A DNA stretch of 64,000 nt, from contig NZ_CP036164.1 in the NCBI RefSeq assembly GCF_004295485.1, positions 3,472,001 through 3,536,000 on the forward strand, written 5' to 3'. The stretch's first letter is position 1, and each line of letters starts with the position of its first letter. This DNA is from Janibacter limosus. GTDB taxonomy: Bacteria > Actinomycetota > Actinomycetes > Actinomycetales > Dermatophilaceae. The notes beneath the pieces were generated by a model, which was not told the origin of the DNA, searched no databases, and worked only from the letters and a program-made list of their open reading frames with translations. Shown in pieces: positions 18,501 through 25,840 of this stretch. The translations under genes were made by a program, and so were the position numbers.

Positions 18501-18916
18501 TTGTTGGCGCGGGCCTCCAGGTACCGGTCGGCGACCATGTCGAGCGCGGCGTCGCGGTCCATCCGCTTGAACTCCGTGGCTCCGGGCGCGCGGTACATCA
18601 CGTGCGTCTGACGGGTGGGGGAGTTGACCAGCTGCTCGCTCGCGGCACCCTTGGGGCACAACCGCCCGCGGCTCACCGGCGAGTCCGGGTCACCCTCGAT
18701 CTGGACGACCTTGTCGTCCTTGACGAAGACCCGCTGACCGCAGCCGACGGCGCAGTAGGGGCACACGCTCTGCACGACACGGTCGGCCGTCGACGTGCGC
18801 GGCTCGATCTCACGGGTCGTGCGTGAGGTGACCGCGTTGCCGCGGCCGAGGAAGTCGCCGGACGCCAGCTGCCGCAGGACGGGCCAGCCCAAGAAGGTCG
18901 AGTCCTTCGGTGCCAT
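15575..18916 (-). CDS. fdhA: formate dehydrogenase catalytic subunit, selenoprotein (Sec191 encoded by UGA)
   Basis: 1113 residues when the in-frame UGA at 18346-18344 is read as selenocysteine. It oxidises formate to CO2 at a Mo/W-bis-MGD site ligated by Sec. The [4Fe-4S] motif CPYCAVGC (C52, C55, C59) with C87 lies N-terminal; then NQARI-U-HSATVPSLGSSFGRGGATQ, matching the Sec site of FdnG/FdhF proteins. A SECIS-like hairpin follows the UGA. Without readthrough the protein would end at 190 residues. No twin-arginine signal is visible, so a cytoplasm-facing enzyme is likely. An unusual Gly/Ser/Asp-rich insert (about 338-389) is encoded partly by a 12-bp tandem repeat. Start ATG 18916 with AAGGAG upstream. 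Confidence 0.95.
17858..17890. repeat. 12-bp tandem repeat inside fdhA
   Basis: CCCTTCGCCGCT repeated 2.75 times in exact tandem (minus strand GEGS-GEGS-GEG). Each unit contains the window-wide heptamer CCCTTCG. It is in frame, so copy-number change would only alter linker length. Confidence 0.85.
18314..18346 (-). promoter_or_regulatory. UGA(Sec) codon with SECIS-like hairpin
   Basis: Minus strand: UGA at 18346-18344, then 11 bases, then GGTTCCCAGTCTGGGATCC (18332-18314), a stem with one internal mismatch and an apical loop containing GU. The spacing and loop resemble E. coli fdhF (also 11 bases to GGUUGCAGGUCUGCACC, from memory), where SelB binds the loop. Confidence 0.88.
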
Positions 18917-18941
18917 TGCGGCTGCTCCTTCGTCACGAGGT

Positions 18942-18957
18942 GGTGATCTCTGTCACC
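18942..18957. promoter_or_regulatory. candidate operator upstream of fdhA
   Basis: GGTGATCTCTGTCACC is an inverted repeat with 5-base arms and a 6-base spacer, 26 bases upstream of the fdhA start. It may bind a dimeric regulator of the formate dehydrogenase operon. Confidence 0.4.
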
Positions 18958-18996
18958 GTAGCCTCTTTCATACCCGAAGGGGGGCCCCGCACACCT

Positions 18997-20529
18997 CTAC
19001 CAGGCGTAGGGCTCGAAGTTCTTCAGGAAGACCCCGTGCAGGTCTTCACCGCGCTCGCCACGCACGATCGGGTCGTAGACACGGGCGGCACCGTCGACGA
19101 GGTCGAGCGGGGCGTGCCATCCCTGGGCCGCGATCTCCAGCTTTTCGTGGTGCGGACGCTCGTCGGTGATCCAGCCGGTGTCGACGGCGGTCATGAGGAT
19201 CCGGTCGGTCTCGAACATCTCGCCGGCAGAGGTGCGGGTCAGCATGTTGAGCGCGGCCTTGGCCATGTTGGTGTGCGGGTGGCCGGCGCCCTTGTACCGC
19301 CGGGAGAACTGCCCCTCCATCGCCGAGACGTTGACGACATAGGCCCGAGCAGCGTGGCCGACCTCTTCGCTGCGCCGCTCCACTGCGGCCCGCATCGCCG
19401 GCCGCAGCCGGGAGACGAGGAGGAAGGGAGCGACCGAGTTGCACATCTGCACCTCGAGGAGCTCGAGCGGGTCGACCTCGTCGACGGTCTGCTTCCACGA
19501 GTTGCTCGCGACGACGTCGGGGAGCAGGCCACCGGCGTCGACGGCAGTGCCGGCGAGGTGCGCCTCGAGCGAGGCATTGCCGGCGGAGAGAGCGAGCTTG
19601 GTCAGGTCGGCGGCGCTGCGTGCGGCGACGTCCGCGTGCGGCACCGGGTGCTCACCCAGCGTCCCGATGAGCGCGGCCGGGTGCGCCTCGCTCACCCGGT
19701 CGAAGGTCAGCATCCTGGGCGTCGCCCCACCGGTCTCCAGCGGCTGGGACTCGCCGTCGACGAGGCTCGAGTAGGCGCCGGGGGAGCGGCGCACGGTCTG
19801 GCAGGCGTTGTTGATGAGGATGTCGAGCGGCCCTGCGGCAGCGACCTCGTCGGTCAGCGCGACGACCTGCGTCGGGTCGCGCAGGTCGATGCCGATGATC
19901 GTCAGCCGGTCGATCCACTCGGGGGAGTCGGCGAGCTCGGCGAAGCGTCGCGCGGCATCCCTGGGGAAGCGGGTCGTGATCGTCAGGTCGGCTCCGTCGC
20001 GCAGCAGGCGCAGGGCGATGTACATGCCGATCTTGGCGCGCCCACCGGTGAGCAGCGCCCGACGTCCGCGCAGGTCGGTGCCCTGGTCGCGGCGCTCGTG
20101 GCTCATGGCCGCGCAGTCCGGGCAGAGCCAGTGGTAGAAGGCGTCGACGAGTGTGTAGTCGGCGTGGCACATGTAGCAGCCGCGCGGGATCTGCAGCTCG
20201 CCCGCGTAGCGGGCCCCCGTCGAGGAGGTGAGGGGGATCCCCTTCGTCTCGTCGTCGATGCGCAACGGGGAGCCGGTCGCGGTCTGGTCGAGGATCGCCT
20301 GGTCGTGGATGACCTTGGGGCCGCGCTCGGCCTGGCGGGCCTCGCGGCGGCGGGTCTTCTTCACCCGGTTGTACATCGAGCTGGTCGCCCGCTTGACCGT
20401 GGAGATGTCGTCGTGGCCGGACGGCAGCTCGTGGAGCATCCCGAGGACGCGAAGGGTGGTGGCCAGGTCGTCGGGGTCGACGCCCGCCACGGTGGTCGTG
20501 CGCGCGGGGTCCTCGGGTGTGGTGCTCAC
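18997..20529 (-). CDS. large SDR-like oxidoreductase with zinc-ribbon-like insertion
   Basis: 510 residues, twice the size of a classical SDR. An N-terminal region of about 115 residues precedes a Cys4 cluster (C118, C121, C136, C139: CYMC and CPDC), then a Rossmann domain from about 155 with TGGRAKIG (161-168) and LINNACQTVRR. In the active-site region, VNVSAMEGQFS keeps Ser, but the usual YxxxK appears as HTNMAK: Lys is present and Tyr is not. So it may bind NAD(P) without classical SDR catalysis (inference). The GTG at 20529 is preceded by TATCCT, leaderless style. Function unknown. Confidence 0.85.
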   Translation of the reverse strand: MSTTPEDPARTTTVAGVDPDDLATTLRVLGMLHELPSGHDDISTVKRATSSMYNRVKKTRRREARQAERGPKVIHDQAILDQTATGSPLRIDDETKGIPLTSSTGARYAGELQIPRGCYMCHADYTLVDAFYHWLCPDCAAMSHERRDQGTDLRGRRALLTGGRAKIGMYIALRLLRDGADLTITTRFPRDAARRFAELADSPEWIDRLTIIGIDLRDPTQVVALTDEVAAAGPLDILINNACQTVRRSPGAYSSLVDGESQPLETGGATPRMLTFDRVSEAHPAALIGTLGEHPVPHADVAARSAADLTKLALSAGNASLEAHLAGTAVDAGGLLPDVVASNSWKQTVDEVDPLELLEVQMCNSVAPFLLVSRLRPAMRAAVERRSEEVGHAARAYVVNVSAMEGQFSRRYKGAGHPHTNMAKAALNMLTRTSAGEMFETDRILMTAVDTGWITDERPHHEKLEIAAQGWHAPLDLVDGAARVYDPIVRGERGEDLHGVFLKNFEPYAW

Positions 20530-20549
20530 GGACCCCGAGGATACGTGGC

Positions 20550-21326
20550 TCAGGTGAGGTCGAGGACCTGCTGGGCGCCGAGGGCCACGAGGGCGATGTC
20601 GGTGGCGACCGCGATGCGGCTGATGCCCAGGGCCCGCAGGGCGGGGACCCTCGACGGATCGCCGGCGAAGGCGGCGACCTCGACGCCGTGGCCGCGTGCA
20701 GCCGCGAGGATCCGACCGACGGGGCCGGAGTCGGAGGTGTCGGCGAGCAGGTCGTCCAGGCTCATCCCGAGGGAGAGGGAGAGGTCGACCGGGCCGAGGA
20801 AGAGCAGGTTGACCCCCTCCAGCGCCGCGATCTCCTCGACGGCATCGAGCGCGCCGACCGTCTCGATCATCACCGCGCACTGGACCTGGGCATTGGCGCG
20901 CTCGGCATCCGGGGCGTAGCCGTCCCACATCGGGGTGAGCGGACCCCAGCTGCGCTCGCCGAGCGGCGGGTAGTAGGTCGCTCGCACGGCCTCGCGGGCG
21001 TCCTCCACGGAGGCGATCGAAGGAACGACGACACCCGCGGCGCCGGCATCGAGCGAGGCGCCGATCCACGCGTGGTCGACCCCGGGGACCCGGACGACGT
21101 AGTTGGCCCCGACGTCACCGAGGGCACGACCGAGGTCCACGAGGGCCGAGCGGTCGATCGCGCCGTGCTGGGCATCGAGGGCGAGCCAGTCGAAGCCCGT
21201 GCCGGCGAGGCGGCGGGCGAGGTCCACGTCATTGCCCATGAGCCACAGGCCGCGGGAGTCGGGTCCGATCGCGGACCGGTCCGGCGGGGGCTCGCGGTCG
21301 GGTCCGGCCGATGTCGTGCTGTACAT
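20550..21326 (-). CDS. HpcH/HpaI-type aldolase/citrate lyase family protein
   Basis: 258 residues. The family performs retro-aldol cleavage of 2-keto-3-deoxy acids with a divalent metal. Present are the LDAQHG segment near residue 51, PPLGERSWG (about 121-129, conserved Arg/Gly), the metal-ligand Glu in AVMIETVGALDAV and the metal-ligand Asp in LGPVDLSLSLG. Start ATG 21326. It lies 20 bases upstream of the SDR gene on the same strand, so they may share a transcript. Substrate cannot be named. Confidence 0.88.
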   Translation of the reverse strand: MYSTTSAGPDREPPPDRSAIGPDSRGLWLMGNDVDLARRLAGTGFDWLALDAQHGAIDRSALVDLGRALGDVGANYVVRVPGVDHAWIGASLDAGAAGVVVPSIASVEDAREAVRATYYPPLGERSWGPLTPMWDGYAPDAERANAQVQCAVMIETVGALDAVEEIAALEGVNLLFLGPVDLSLSLGMSLDDLLADTSDSGPVGRILAAARGHGVEVAAFAGDPSRVPALRALGISRIAVATDIALVALGAQQVLDLT

Positions 21327-21367
21327 GGCACCTCCAGGGGCTCTGCGCCCAGACTAGGACGAGATCG

Positions 21368-21392
21368 GTGCGCATCTCCTTAAGGTCGTGTG
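21368..21392 (+). promoter_or_regulatory. -10 box inside a family D repeat half-site
   Basis: TAAGGT (21381-21386) stands 7 bases before the HAD ATG at 21394. The surrounding GCGCATCTCCTTAAGGTCGTG matches the arm of palindrome D at 44899-44978, so a repeat half appears to supply the promoter. Confidence 0.5.
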
Positions 21393-21393
21393 C

Positions 21394-22065
21394 ATGGACT
21401 CAACCCCAGCAGGCCCGGCCCCCTTCGCCGACCGCACCTTCGCCGCGGTGATCTTCGACAACGACGGCACCCTCGTCGACTCGACGGGGTCGGTGGAGCG
21501 CTCCTGGGTGAGGTGGGCGCTCGAGCACGACATCGACCCGCGCGCGCTCGCCGGCCACCACGGGATGCCGGCACCGGCGATCATCGCCTCGGTCGCACCG
21601 CACGTGGACCCGGTGGCAGCCTTCGCGCGGATCGAGCAGCTCGAGCTCGCCGACGTCGAGGGGGTCATCGCCCTCGGCGGGGTGCTCGAGGCGATCGCCG
21701 CACTCGACGGGGCGCCGGTCGCGGTGGCGACGTCCGCGACGCGCGAGCTGGCGCGGGTCCGACTGGCAGCCGCGGAGATCGGTATCGACGAGGTCGTCAG
21801 CTTCGACGACGTCGAGCGCGGCAAGCCGCACCCCGATCCCTTCCTGCTCGCGGCGCAGCGCCTGGGCGTGGACCCGGCCGACTGCCTCGTCTGCGAGGAC
21901 GCGCCCAGCGGGGTCGCCGCGGCCCGGGCGGCCGGGTGCACCGTGCTCGCGGTCACGACGACCAGCGAGGCCGACGCCCTGGCGGGCGCCGACCTCGTCG
22001 TGGGCTCGCTCGCCGACGTGCTCTTCGAGGTCGTCGACGGGCGGGTGCGGGTCAGCCTGCGCTGA
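21394..22065 (+). CDS. HAD-superfamily phosphatase (beta-phosphoglucomutase-like)
   Basis: 223 residues. The HAD motif I FDNDGTLVDST gives the nucleophile and acid Asp pair (D22 and D24). Motif II is the Thr/Ser in AVATSATREL, motif III the Lys in RGKPHPDPF, and motif IV CEDAPSGVAAARAAG. This arrangement is that of the phosphoglycolate phosphatase / beta-PGM subclass with an alpha-helical cap. The ATG at 21394 was chosen over the GTG at 21388 because TAAGGT sits 7 bases before it. Substrate unknown. Three tandem REP copies begin at the stop codon. Confidence 0.88.
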   Translation: MDSTPAGPAPFADRTFAAVIFDNDGTLVDSTGSVERSWVRWALEHDIDPRALAGHHGMPAPAIIASVAPHVDPVAAFARIEQLELADVEGVIALGGVLEAIAALDGAPVAVATSATRELARVRLAAAEIGIDEVVSFDDVERGKPHPDPFLLAAQRLGVDPADCLVCEDAPSGVAAARAAGCTVLAVTTTSEADALAGADLVVGSLADVLFEVVDGRVRVSLR

Positions 22066-22170
22066 CCCTTCGAGACGGCGCTGGCGCGCCTCCTCAGGGA
22101 CCCTTCGAGACGGCGCTGGCGCGCCTCCTCAGGGACCCTTCGAGACGGCGCTGGCGCGCCTCCTGAGGGA
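22066..22170. repeat. three tandem REP-like palindromes, family E
   Basis: Three head-to-tail 35-bp units at 22066, 22101 and 22136, nearly identical (the third has TGAGG for TCAGG). Each is an imperfect palindrome: CCCTTCGAGACGGCGC pairs with GCGCGCCTCCTCAGGG. They fill the gap between two convergent genes (HAD phosphatase and ferritin). A relative lies inside the aminotransferase at 22-57. Confidence 0.92.
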
Positions 22171-22177
22171 GCGATGC

Positions 22178-22708
22178 TCACTGGACCTGCCCGGCCTGAC
22201 GGGGCGCGGCCGGGTCGGCGGCACCGGCGCCCATGTCGCGCTCGACATAGGTCTCGATGTCGTTGAGGTCGCCCTCGCTGCGACGGGCCACAGTGAGCAG
22301 GTCCTGCATCTTGGAGACCTCCTCGACCTGCTCCTTGATGAACCACTGCATGAACTGCTCGGCGGCGAAGTCGTTCTCGTCGCGGGCGATCCGGGTCAGG
22401 GCGTTGATCTGCCGGGTGACCGTCTTCTCCTGCTCGACGGCGAGCTCGATCGGGGCGACGACCCCCTCGAAGTCGCAGGTCGGTGCCGGGGTGGCCGGGA
22501 TGCGCACCGGCTGGTCGGTGTCGAGGAGGTACTGGACCATCATCATCGCGTGGCCGCGCTCCTCGGCGGCCTGGCGGTAGAAGCAGCCGGCGAGCTGGGG
22601 CAGGGTCATGCCCTCGTAGTGCGCGGCGATCGCGAGGTACTGCTGGTGCGCGGCGAACTCCTCGCCGATCTGCACGGTGAGCTGGGCGGCAAACTTCGAC
22701 GTCGTCAT
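22178..22708 (-). CDS. ferritin
   Basis: 176-residue four-helix ferritin that stores iron. Ferroxidase-type residues are in EEFAAHQQYL (first helix), the ExxH pair in QAAEERGHAMMMVQYLL, and EQFMQWFIKEQVEEV with the third Glu set. It lacks the haem-ligand Met context of bacterioferritin and looks like bacterial non-haem ferritin. The C-terminus is extended by about 15 residues rich in Ala/Pro/Gln. It is followed by REP repeats and lies downstream of the small iron-box gene on the same strand, 86 bases apart. Confidence 0.93.
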   Translation of the reverse strand: MTTSKFAAQLTVQIGEEFAAHQQYLAIAAHYEGMTLPQLAGCFYRQAAEERGHAMMMVQYLLDTDQPVRIPATPAPTCDFEGVVAPIELAVEQEKTVTRQINALTRIARDENDFAAEQFMQWFIKEQVEEVSKMQDLLTVARRSEGDLNDIETYVERDMGAGAADPAAPRQAGQVQ

Positions 22709-22794
22709 CGCGCCAGCCTATGGTCGAGCCCGCCGCTGTTCGAGCAAGGACAGGCGACCCTACGTGCGCTCGCAGACGCCTCAGGGGCGCGGGG

Positions 22795-22977
22795 TCAGGC
22801 GGCAGCGCGCAGCTTGGCCTTCTGCTTGGTGGTGACGAGCTTGCGCTTGTGGACGGCGTAGCCGTCGGGCAGACGGCCTTCCTTGAGCAGGCGGATGGGG
22901 CAGGAGCTGCAGCGACTCTTGCTGACGCAGCACTTCTCCTTGACCTTGACCTTGCCGATCTTCACCTTCTTGCCCAT
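22795..22977 (-). CDS. small basic Cys-rich protein under an iron box
   Basis: 60 residues with 11 Lys and four Cys arranged CC-x6-C-x2-C (MGKKVKIGKVKVKEKCC, then CSSCPIRLL). This could hold a zinc ion or an Fe-S cluster (inference). The ATG at 22977 follows TATCGT by 6 bases, so it looks leaderless, and an IdeR/DtxR-like box overlaps the upstream promoter region. That predicts expression in low iron. It sits between ferritin and a deacetylase. I do not recognise a named family. Confidence 0.75.
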   Translation of the reverse strand: MGKKVKIGKVKVKEKCCVSKSRCSSCPIRLLKEGRLPDGYAVHKRKLVTTKQKAKLRAAA

Positions 22978-22983
22978 GCCCGC

Positions 22984-23018
22984 ACGATAGACCCATGGGG
23001 TTAGGCCTGCCTACCCTG
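22984..23018 (-). promoter_or_regulatory. promoter plus IdeR/DtxR-like box for the small Cys-rich gene
   Basis: On the minus strand TATCGT (22989-22984) is the -10 box, 6 bases before the ATG. Upstream, plus-strand TTAGGCCTGCCTACCCT (23001-23017) agrees with the IdeR/DtxR consensus TTAGGTTAGCCTAACCT at 13 of 17 positions. Repression by Fe(II)-IdeR is the likely effect. Confidence 0.6.
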
Positions 23019-23026
23019 TGTTCCGC

Positions 23027-23818
23027 TCATGAGACGAAGGGGTTCTCCGTCGACAGCTGCTGTGGTAGCCCGGGCTCGGCGTAGTGCTCGACGCCGAAGG
23101 CCACCGCGAAGATCTCCGGCGGCATGGCCAGCATCTGCTGCACGTCGACCTGGGACCCGTGGGCCGCGAGCGCCGCACGCTTGACGTCGATGACCTCGGT
23201 GACGTCGACCGCGTGGTGGATCTCGTCCTGCGGCAGGCCCATCGGGTTGCCGTCGTCCATGGGGTCGTCGGGTGAGAAGCTGGGGTCGATCCCCATCGCC
23301 TTGGCCGCCTCGATCTGCTCACGCATCCGGTCGCGGTTCATCGTGTTTTCCAGGACGCGGGGGCGGCGTACGGCCAGCTCCGCGGCCCGGTGGGCGACGT
23401 GGTGGACCTTGACGTGGTCGGGGTGGCCGTAGCCACCGTGCCAGTCGTAGCCGACGAGGATGTCCGCGTCCTCCTCGTCGAGGACGCGCGCCAGCCGTCC
23501 GGCGGCCTCGTCGAGGTCAGCGGCGTGGAAGGAGGTCTCGTGACCGTTCTGCTCCCACCCGGTCATGCCGGAGTCGGCGTAGCCGAGCCACGCGACCCGG
23601 GCGGTGCCGGTGATCGCGGCCGACGACTCGGCCTCGCGCCGACGGTGGTCGGCGAGGCTCCCCCCTTCGCCCAGATCGTCGGGGACCGTGCCGTGCTCGC
23701 CGTGCGTCGCGTAGACGACGACCACCCGGTGGCCGGCGCGGGAGGTGAGGATCATCGAGCCGGCGGTCCCGCTGGCCTCGTCGTCGGGGTGGGCGTGGAA
23801 GAAGACGGTGGTCGTCAC
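23027..23818 (-). CDS. PIG-L family deacetylase (mycothiol-type MshB/Mca relative)
   Basis: 263 residues. The zinc motif HAHPDDE lies at the N-terminus and the third zinc His in YGHPDHVKVHHV, as in the LmbE/PIG-L family of N-acetylglucosaminyl deacetylases and mycothiol conjugate amidase. The GTG at 23818 was chosen because it puts the HPDDE strand at the usual position; the upstream frame runs into the divergent promoter. It is divergent from a mycothiol-dependent isomerase-family gene, so a role in mycothiol chemistry is reasonable (inference). Confidence 0.88.
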   Translation of the reverse strand: MTTTVFFHAHPDDEASGTAGSMILTSRAGHRVVVVYATHGEHGTVPDDLGEGGSLADHRRREAESSAAITGTARVAWLGYADSGMTGWEQNGHETSFHAADLDEAAGRLARVLDEEDADILVGYDWHGGYGHPDHVKVHHVAHRAAELAVRRPRVLENTMNRDRMREQIEAAKAMGIDPSFSPDDPMDDGNPMGLPQDEIHHAVDVTEVIDVKRAALAAHGSQVDVQQMLAMPPEIFAVAFGVEHYAEPGLPQQLSTENPFVS

Positions 23819-23887
23819 CGGACCATCCTGCACCCGCGTGCCGACAATGCCGTTGCGCCGCAGGCCGAAGGGGGGAAGTCTCACCCC

Positions 23888-24721
23888 ATGACTGGTGACG
23901 TGCAGGCCCACTGGCTCCCCTTCGACACCTATCTCGCGGCTCTGGAGCGGGAGACCCGACGAGCGCGCGAGTGCCTCGCCGACGCCGACCCGTCAGCGCG
24001 GGTACCGAGCTGCCCGGACTGGAGCGCCGACGACCTGCTGTGGCACCTGGGTGGCGAGGTGCAGGACTTCTGGGCGTGGGTCATCGCCCACCGGCCGGAC
24101 GCGCCGGCTGCCTACGAGGAGCCGGCGCGTCCCGCGGACCGGGCCGGCCTGCTGCACGTCCTCGACCATGCCCACGAGGACCTCATGCTGCGCCTGCGCA
24201 ACGCCGACCCGGCGGAGGGCGCCTGGTCGTGGAGCGGTGACCCGGAGCTGCACACGGTCGGCTTCACGATGCGCCGGCAGGCGCACGAGGCGCTCATCCA
24301 CCGGGTCGACGCCGAGCTCGCGATCGGGGACCCCACCCCGCTCGACACCGAGCTGGCGGCCGACGGTGTGCTCGAGGCGCTGGACTGGATGTACGGCGGG
24401 CTGCCGCGCTGGGCGAGCTTCGCCCCGGACGGCGGCACGGTGCTCGTCCACGTGACCGACACGGGCCATCGCATCCTCGTCGCCCTCGGTCGGGTCACCG
24501 GTCACAACCCGAGGGACGACGCAGACATCGACCAGCCACACCTGCGGGTCGCCGATCGGGCGGTGCACGGGCACGGCGATGCCGATGCGCTCGTCTCGGG
24601 GACAGCTCAGGACCTCGACCTGTGGCTGTGGCACCGCGGGCCGGCTCACCTGGTCGAGATGGACGGTGACGAGGACGTCATTGACCGGCTGACGACGGTG
24701 CTGGGGGAGCCGGTCGACTGA
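23888..24721 (+). CDS. maleylpyruvate isomerase family mycothiol-dependent enzyme
   Basis: 277 residues. The N-terminal DinB-like four-helix bundle contains VPSCPDWSADDLLWHLGGEVQDFW, the sequence that defines the MDMPI N-terminal family with its metal-binding His. A second His set follows (RQAHEALIHRVDAEL). The C-terminal part is the small MDMPI C domain. Members use mycothiol as cofactor in isomerisation or detoxification. ATG 23888. The exact reaction cannot be given. Confidence 0.85.
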   Translation: MTGDVQAHWLPFDTYLAALERETRRARECLADADPSARVPSCPDWSADDLLWHLGGEVQDFWAWVIAHRPDAPAAYEEPARPADRAGLLHVLDHAHEDLMLRLRNADPAEGAWSWSGDPELHTVGFTMRRQAHEALIHRVDAELAIGDPTPLDTELAADGVLEALDWMYGGLPRWASFAPDGGTVLVHVTDTGHRILVALGRVTGHNPRDDADIDQPHLRVADRAVHGHGDADALVSGTAQDLDLWLWHRGPAHLVEMDGDEDVIDRLTTVLGEPVD

Positions 24722-24790
24722 CGGTCGAGCGGACCTCTTCCGGGGCCGGGCGTTCCGCAGGGTGGGACCCACGTGACAGGTGCACGTATG

Positions 24791-24809
24791 GTGAGGCTAG
24801 CCTTACCGC
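24791..24809 (+). promoter_or_regulatory. IdeR/DtxR-like box upstream of the iron ABC importer
   Basis: TGAGGCTAGCCTTACC (from 24792) matches the IdeR/DtxR consensus TTAGGTTAGCCTAACC at most positions, symmetrically around CTAG. GTATGGT just upstream could be the -10 box. Position, about 57 bases before the first gene of a siderophore importer, fits iron repression. Confidence 0.8.
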
Positions 24810-24865
24810 ATCTCGCCACCCGGCGTCCGCTGGTGCGGTGCGCCCCGTCGTAAGGACCCCCCTTC

Positions 24866-25840
24866 GTGCTCACTCGTACCCGCTCGCTCGCCCTCGTCGG
24901 CGGGCTCGCCCTCGCCCTGTCCGCCTGCGGCGGAGCCTCCGACGCCGACACCGCCGCCGGACCCACCATCGAGGTGCAGGACAACTCCGGCACCGTGGCG
25001 GTGCCGCAGGCGCCGACGTCGGTCGTCGCGACCGACAACCGCACCTTCGAGACGCTCTCCGACTGGGACGTCAAGCTCTCCGCGGCGGCCGTGACCCTGA
25101 TGCCGGACACGATCGACTACACCAAGGACGACAGCATCGTCGACCTCGGCAGCCACCGTGAGCCCGACCTCGAGGCGATCGTCGCCGCCAAGCCCGACCT
25201 GGTCATCAACGGCAACCGCTACGCCCAGCACGAGCCCAAGCTCAAGGAGCTGGCGCCCGATGCGGCCTTCCTCAACCTCGACCCGCGCGAGGGCGAGCCT
25301 CTCGACGACGAGCTCAAGCGCGCGACCACCGTCCTGGGTGAGGTCTTCGACAAGGAGGACGAAGCGGCCAAGCTCGGCAAGGATCTCGACGCCCAGGTCG
25401 CCCGGGTCAAGGACGCCTACCAGCCCGGCGACACCGTGATGGCGATCAACACCTCCGGCGGCGAGCTCGGCTACATCGCGCCGACGGTCGGCCAGACGCT
25501 CGGCCCGGTCTTCGACCTGCTCGACCTGGAGCCGGCCCTCGAGGTCGAGGGCGCGAGTGATGACCACCAGGGCGACGAGGTCTCCGTCGAGGCCATCGCC
25601 AAGGCGGACCCGGACTGGATCCTCGTCATGGACCGCGACGCCGCCGTGGCTGCCGACGAGGAGGGCTACACGCCCGCCAAGCAGCTCCTCGAGGACTCCG
25701 AGGCGCTCAAGGACGTCACCGCGGTCAAGGAGGGCAATGTCGTCTTCATGCCCGCCGACACCTACACCAACGAGGGCATCCAGACCTTCACGGAGTTCTT
25801 CACGACCTTCGCCGACGCGCTGGAGGGGAAGAAGAGCTGA
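24866..25840 (+). CDS. iron-siderophore ABC transporter substrate-binding lipoprotein
   Basis: 324 residues. The signal peptide MLTRTRSLALVGGLALALSAC ends in a lipobox with C21 as the lipidated residue. The rest is a two-lobe periplasmic-binding fold with the linking helix (typical: FETLSDWDVKLSAA, EPDLEAIVAAKPDLVINGNR, ADPDWILVMDRDAAV). It would bind ferric siderophore outside the cell. GTG 24866 with TAAGGA 9 bases upstream. An IdeR-like box precedes it. It forms one operon with the next three genes. Confidence 0.92.
   Translation: MLTRTRSLALVGGLALALSACGGASDADTAAGPTIEVQDNSGTVAVPQAPTSVVATDNRTFETLSDWDVKLSAAAVTLMPDTIDYTKDDSIVDLGSHREPDLEAIVAAKPDLVINGNRYAQHEPKLKELAPDAAFLNLDPREGEPLDDELKRATTVLGEVFDKEDEAAKLGKDLDAQVARVKDAYQPGDTVMAINTSGGELGYIAPTVGQTLGPVFDLLDLEPALEVEGASDDHQGDEVSVEAIAKADPDWILVMDRDAAVAADEEGYTPAKQLLEDSEALKDVTAVKEGNVVFMPADTYTNEGIQTFTEFFTTFADALEGKKS

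Noticed and set aside
20550..21069. Upstream extension of the SDR reading frame to base 21069
   Set aside because: It is out of frame with, and overlaps, the well-supported aldolase gene; GTG 20529 has a promoter-like box.
22066..22170. CRISPR-like array
   Set aside because: The 35-bp units are directly adjacent, with no spacers, and there are no cas genes.
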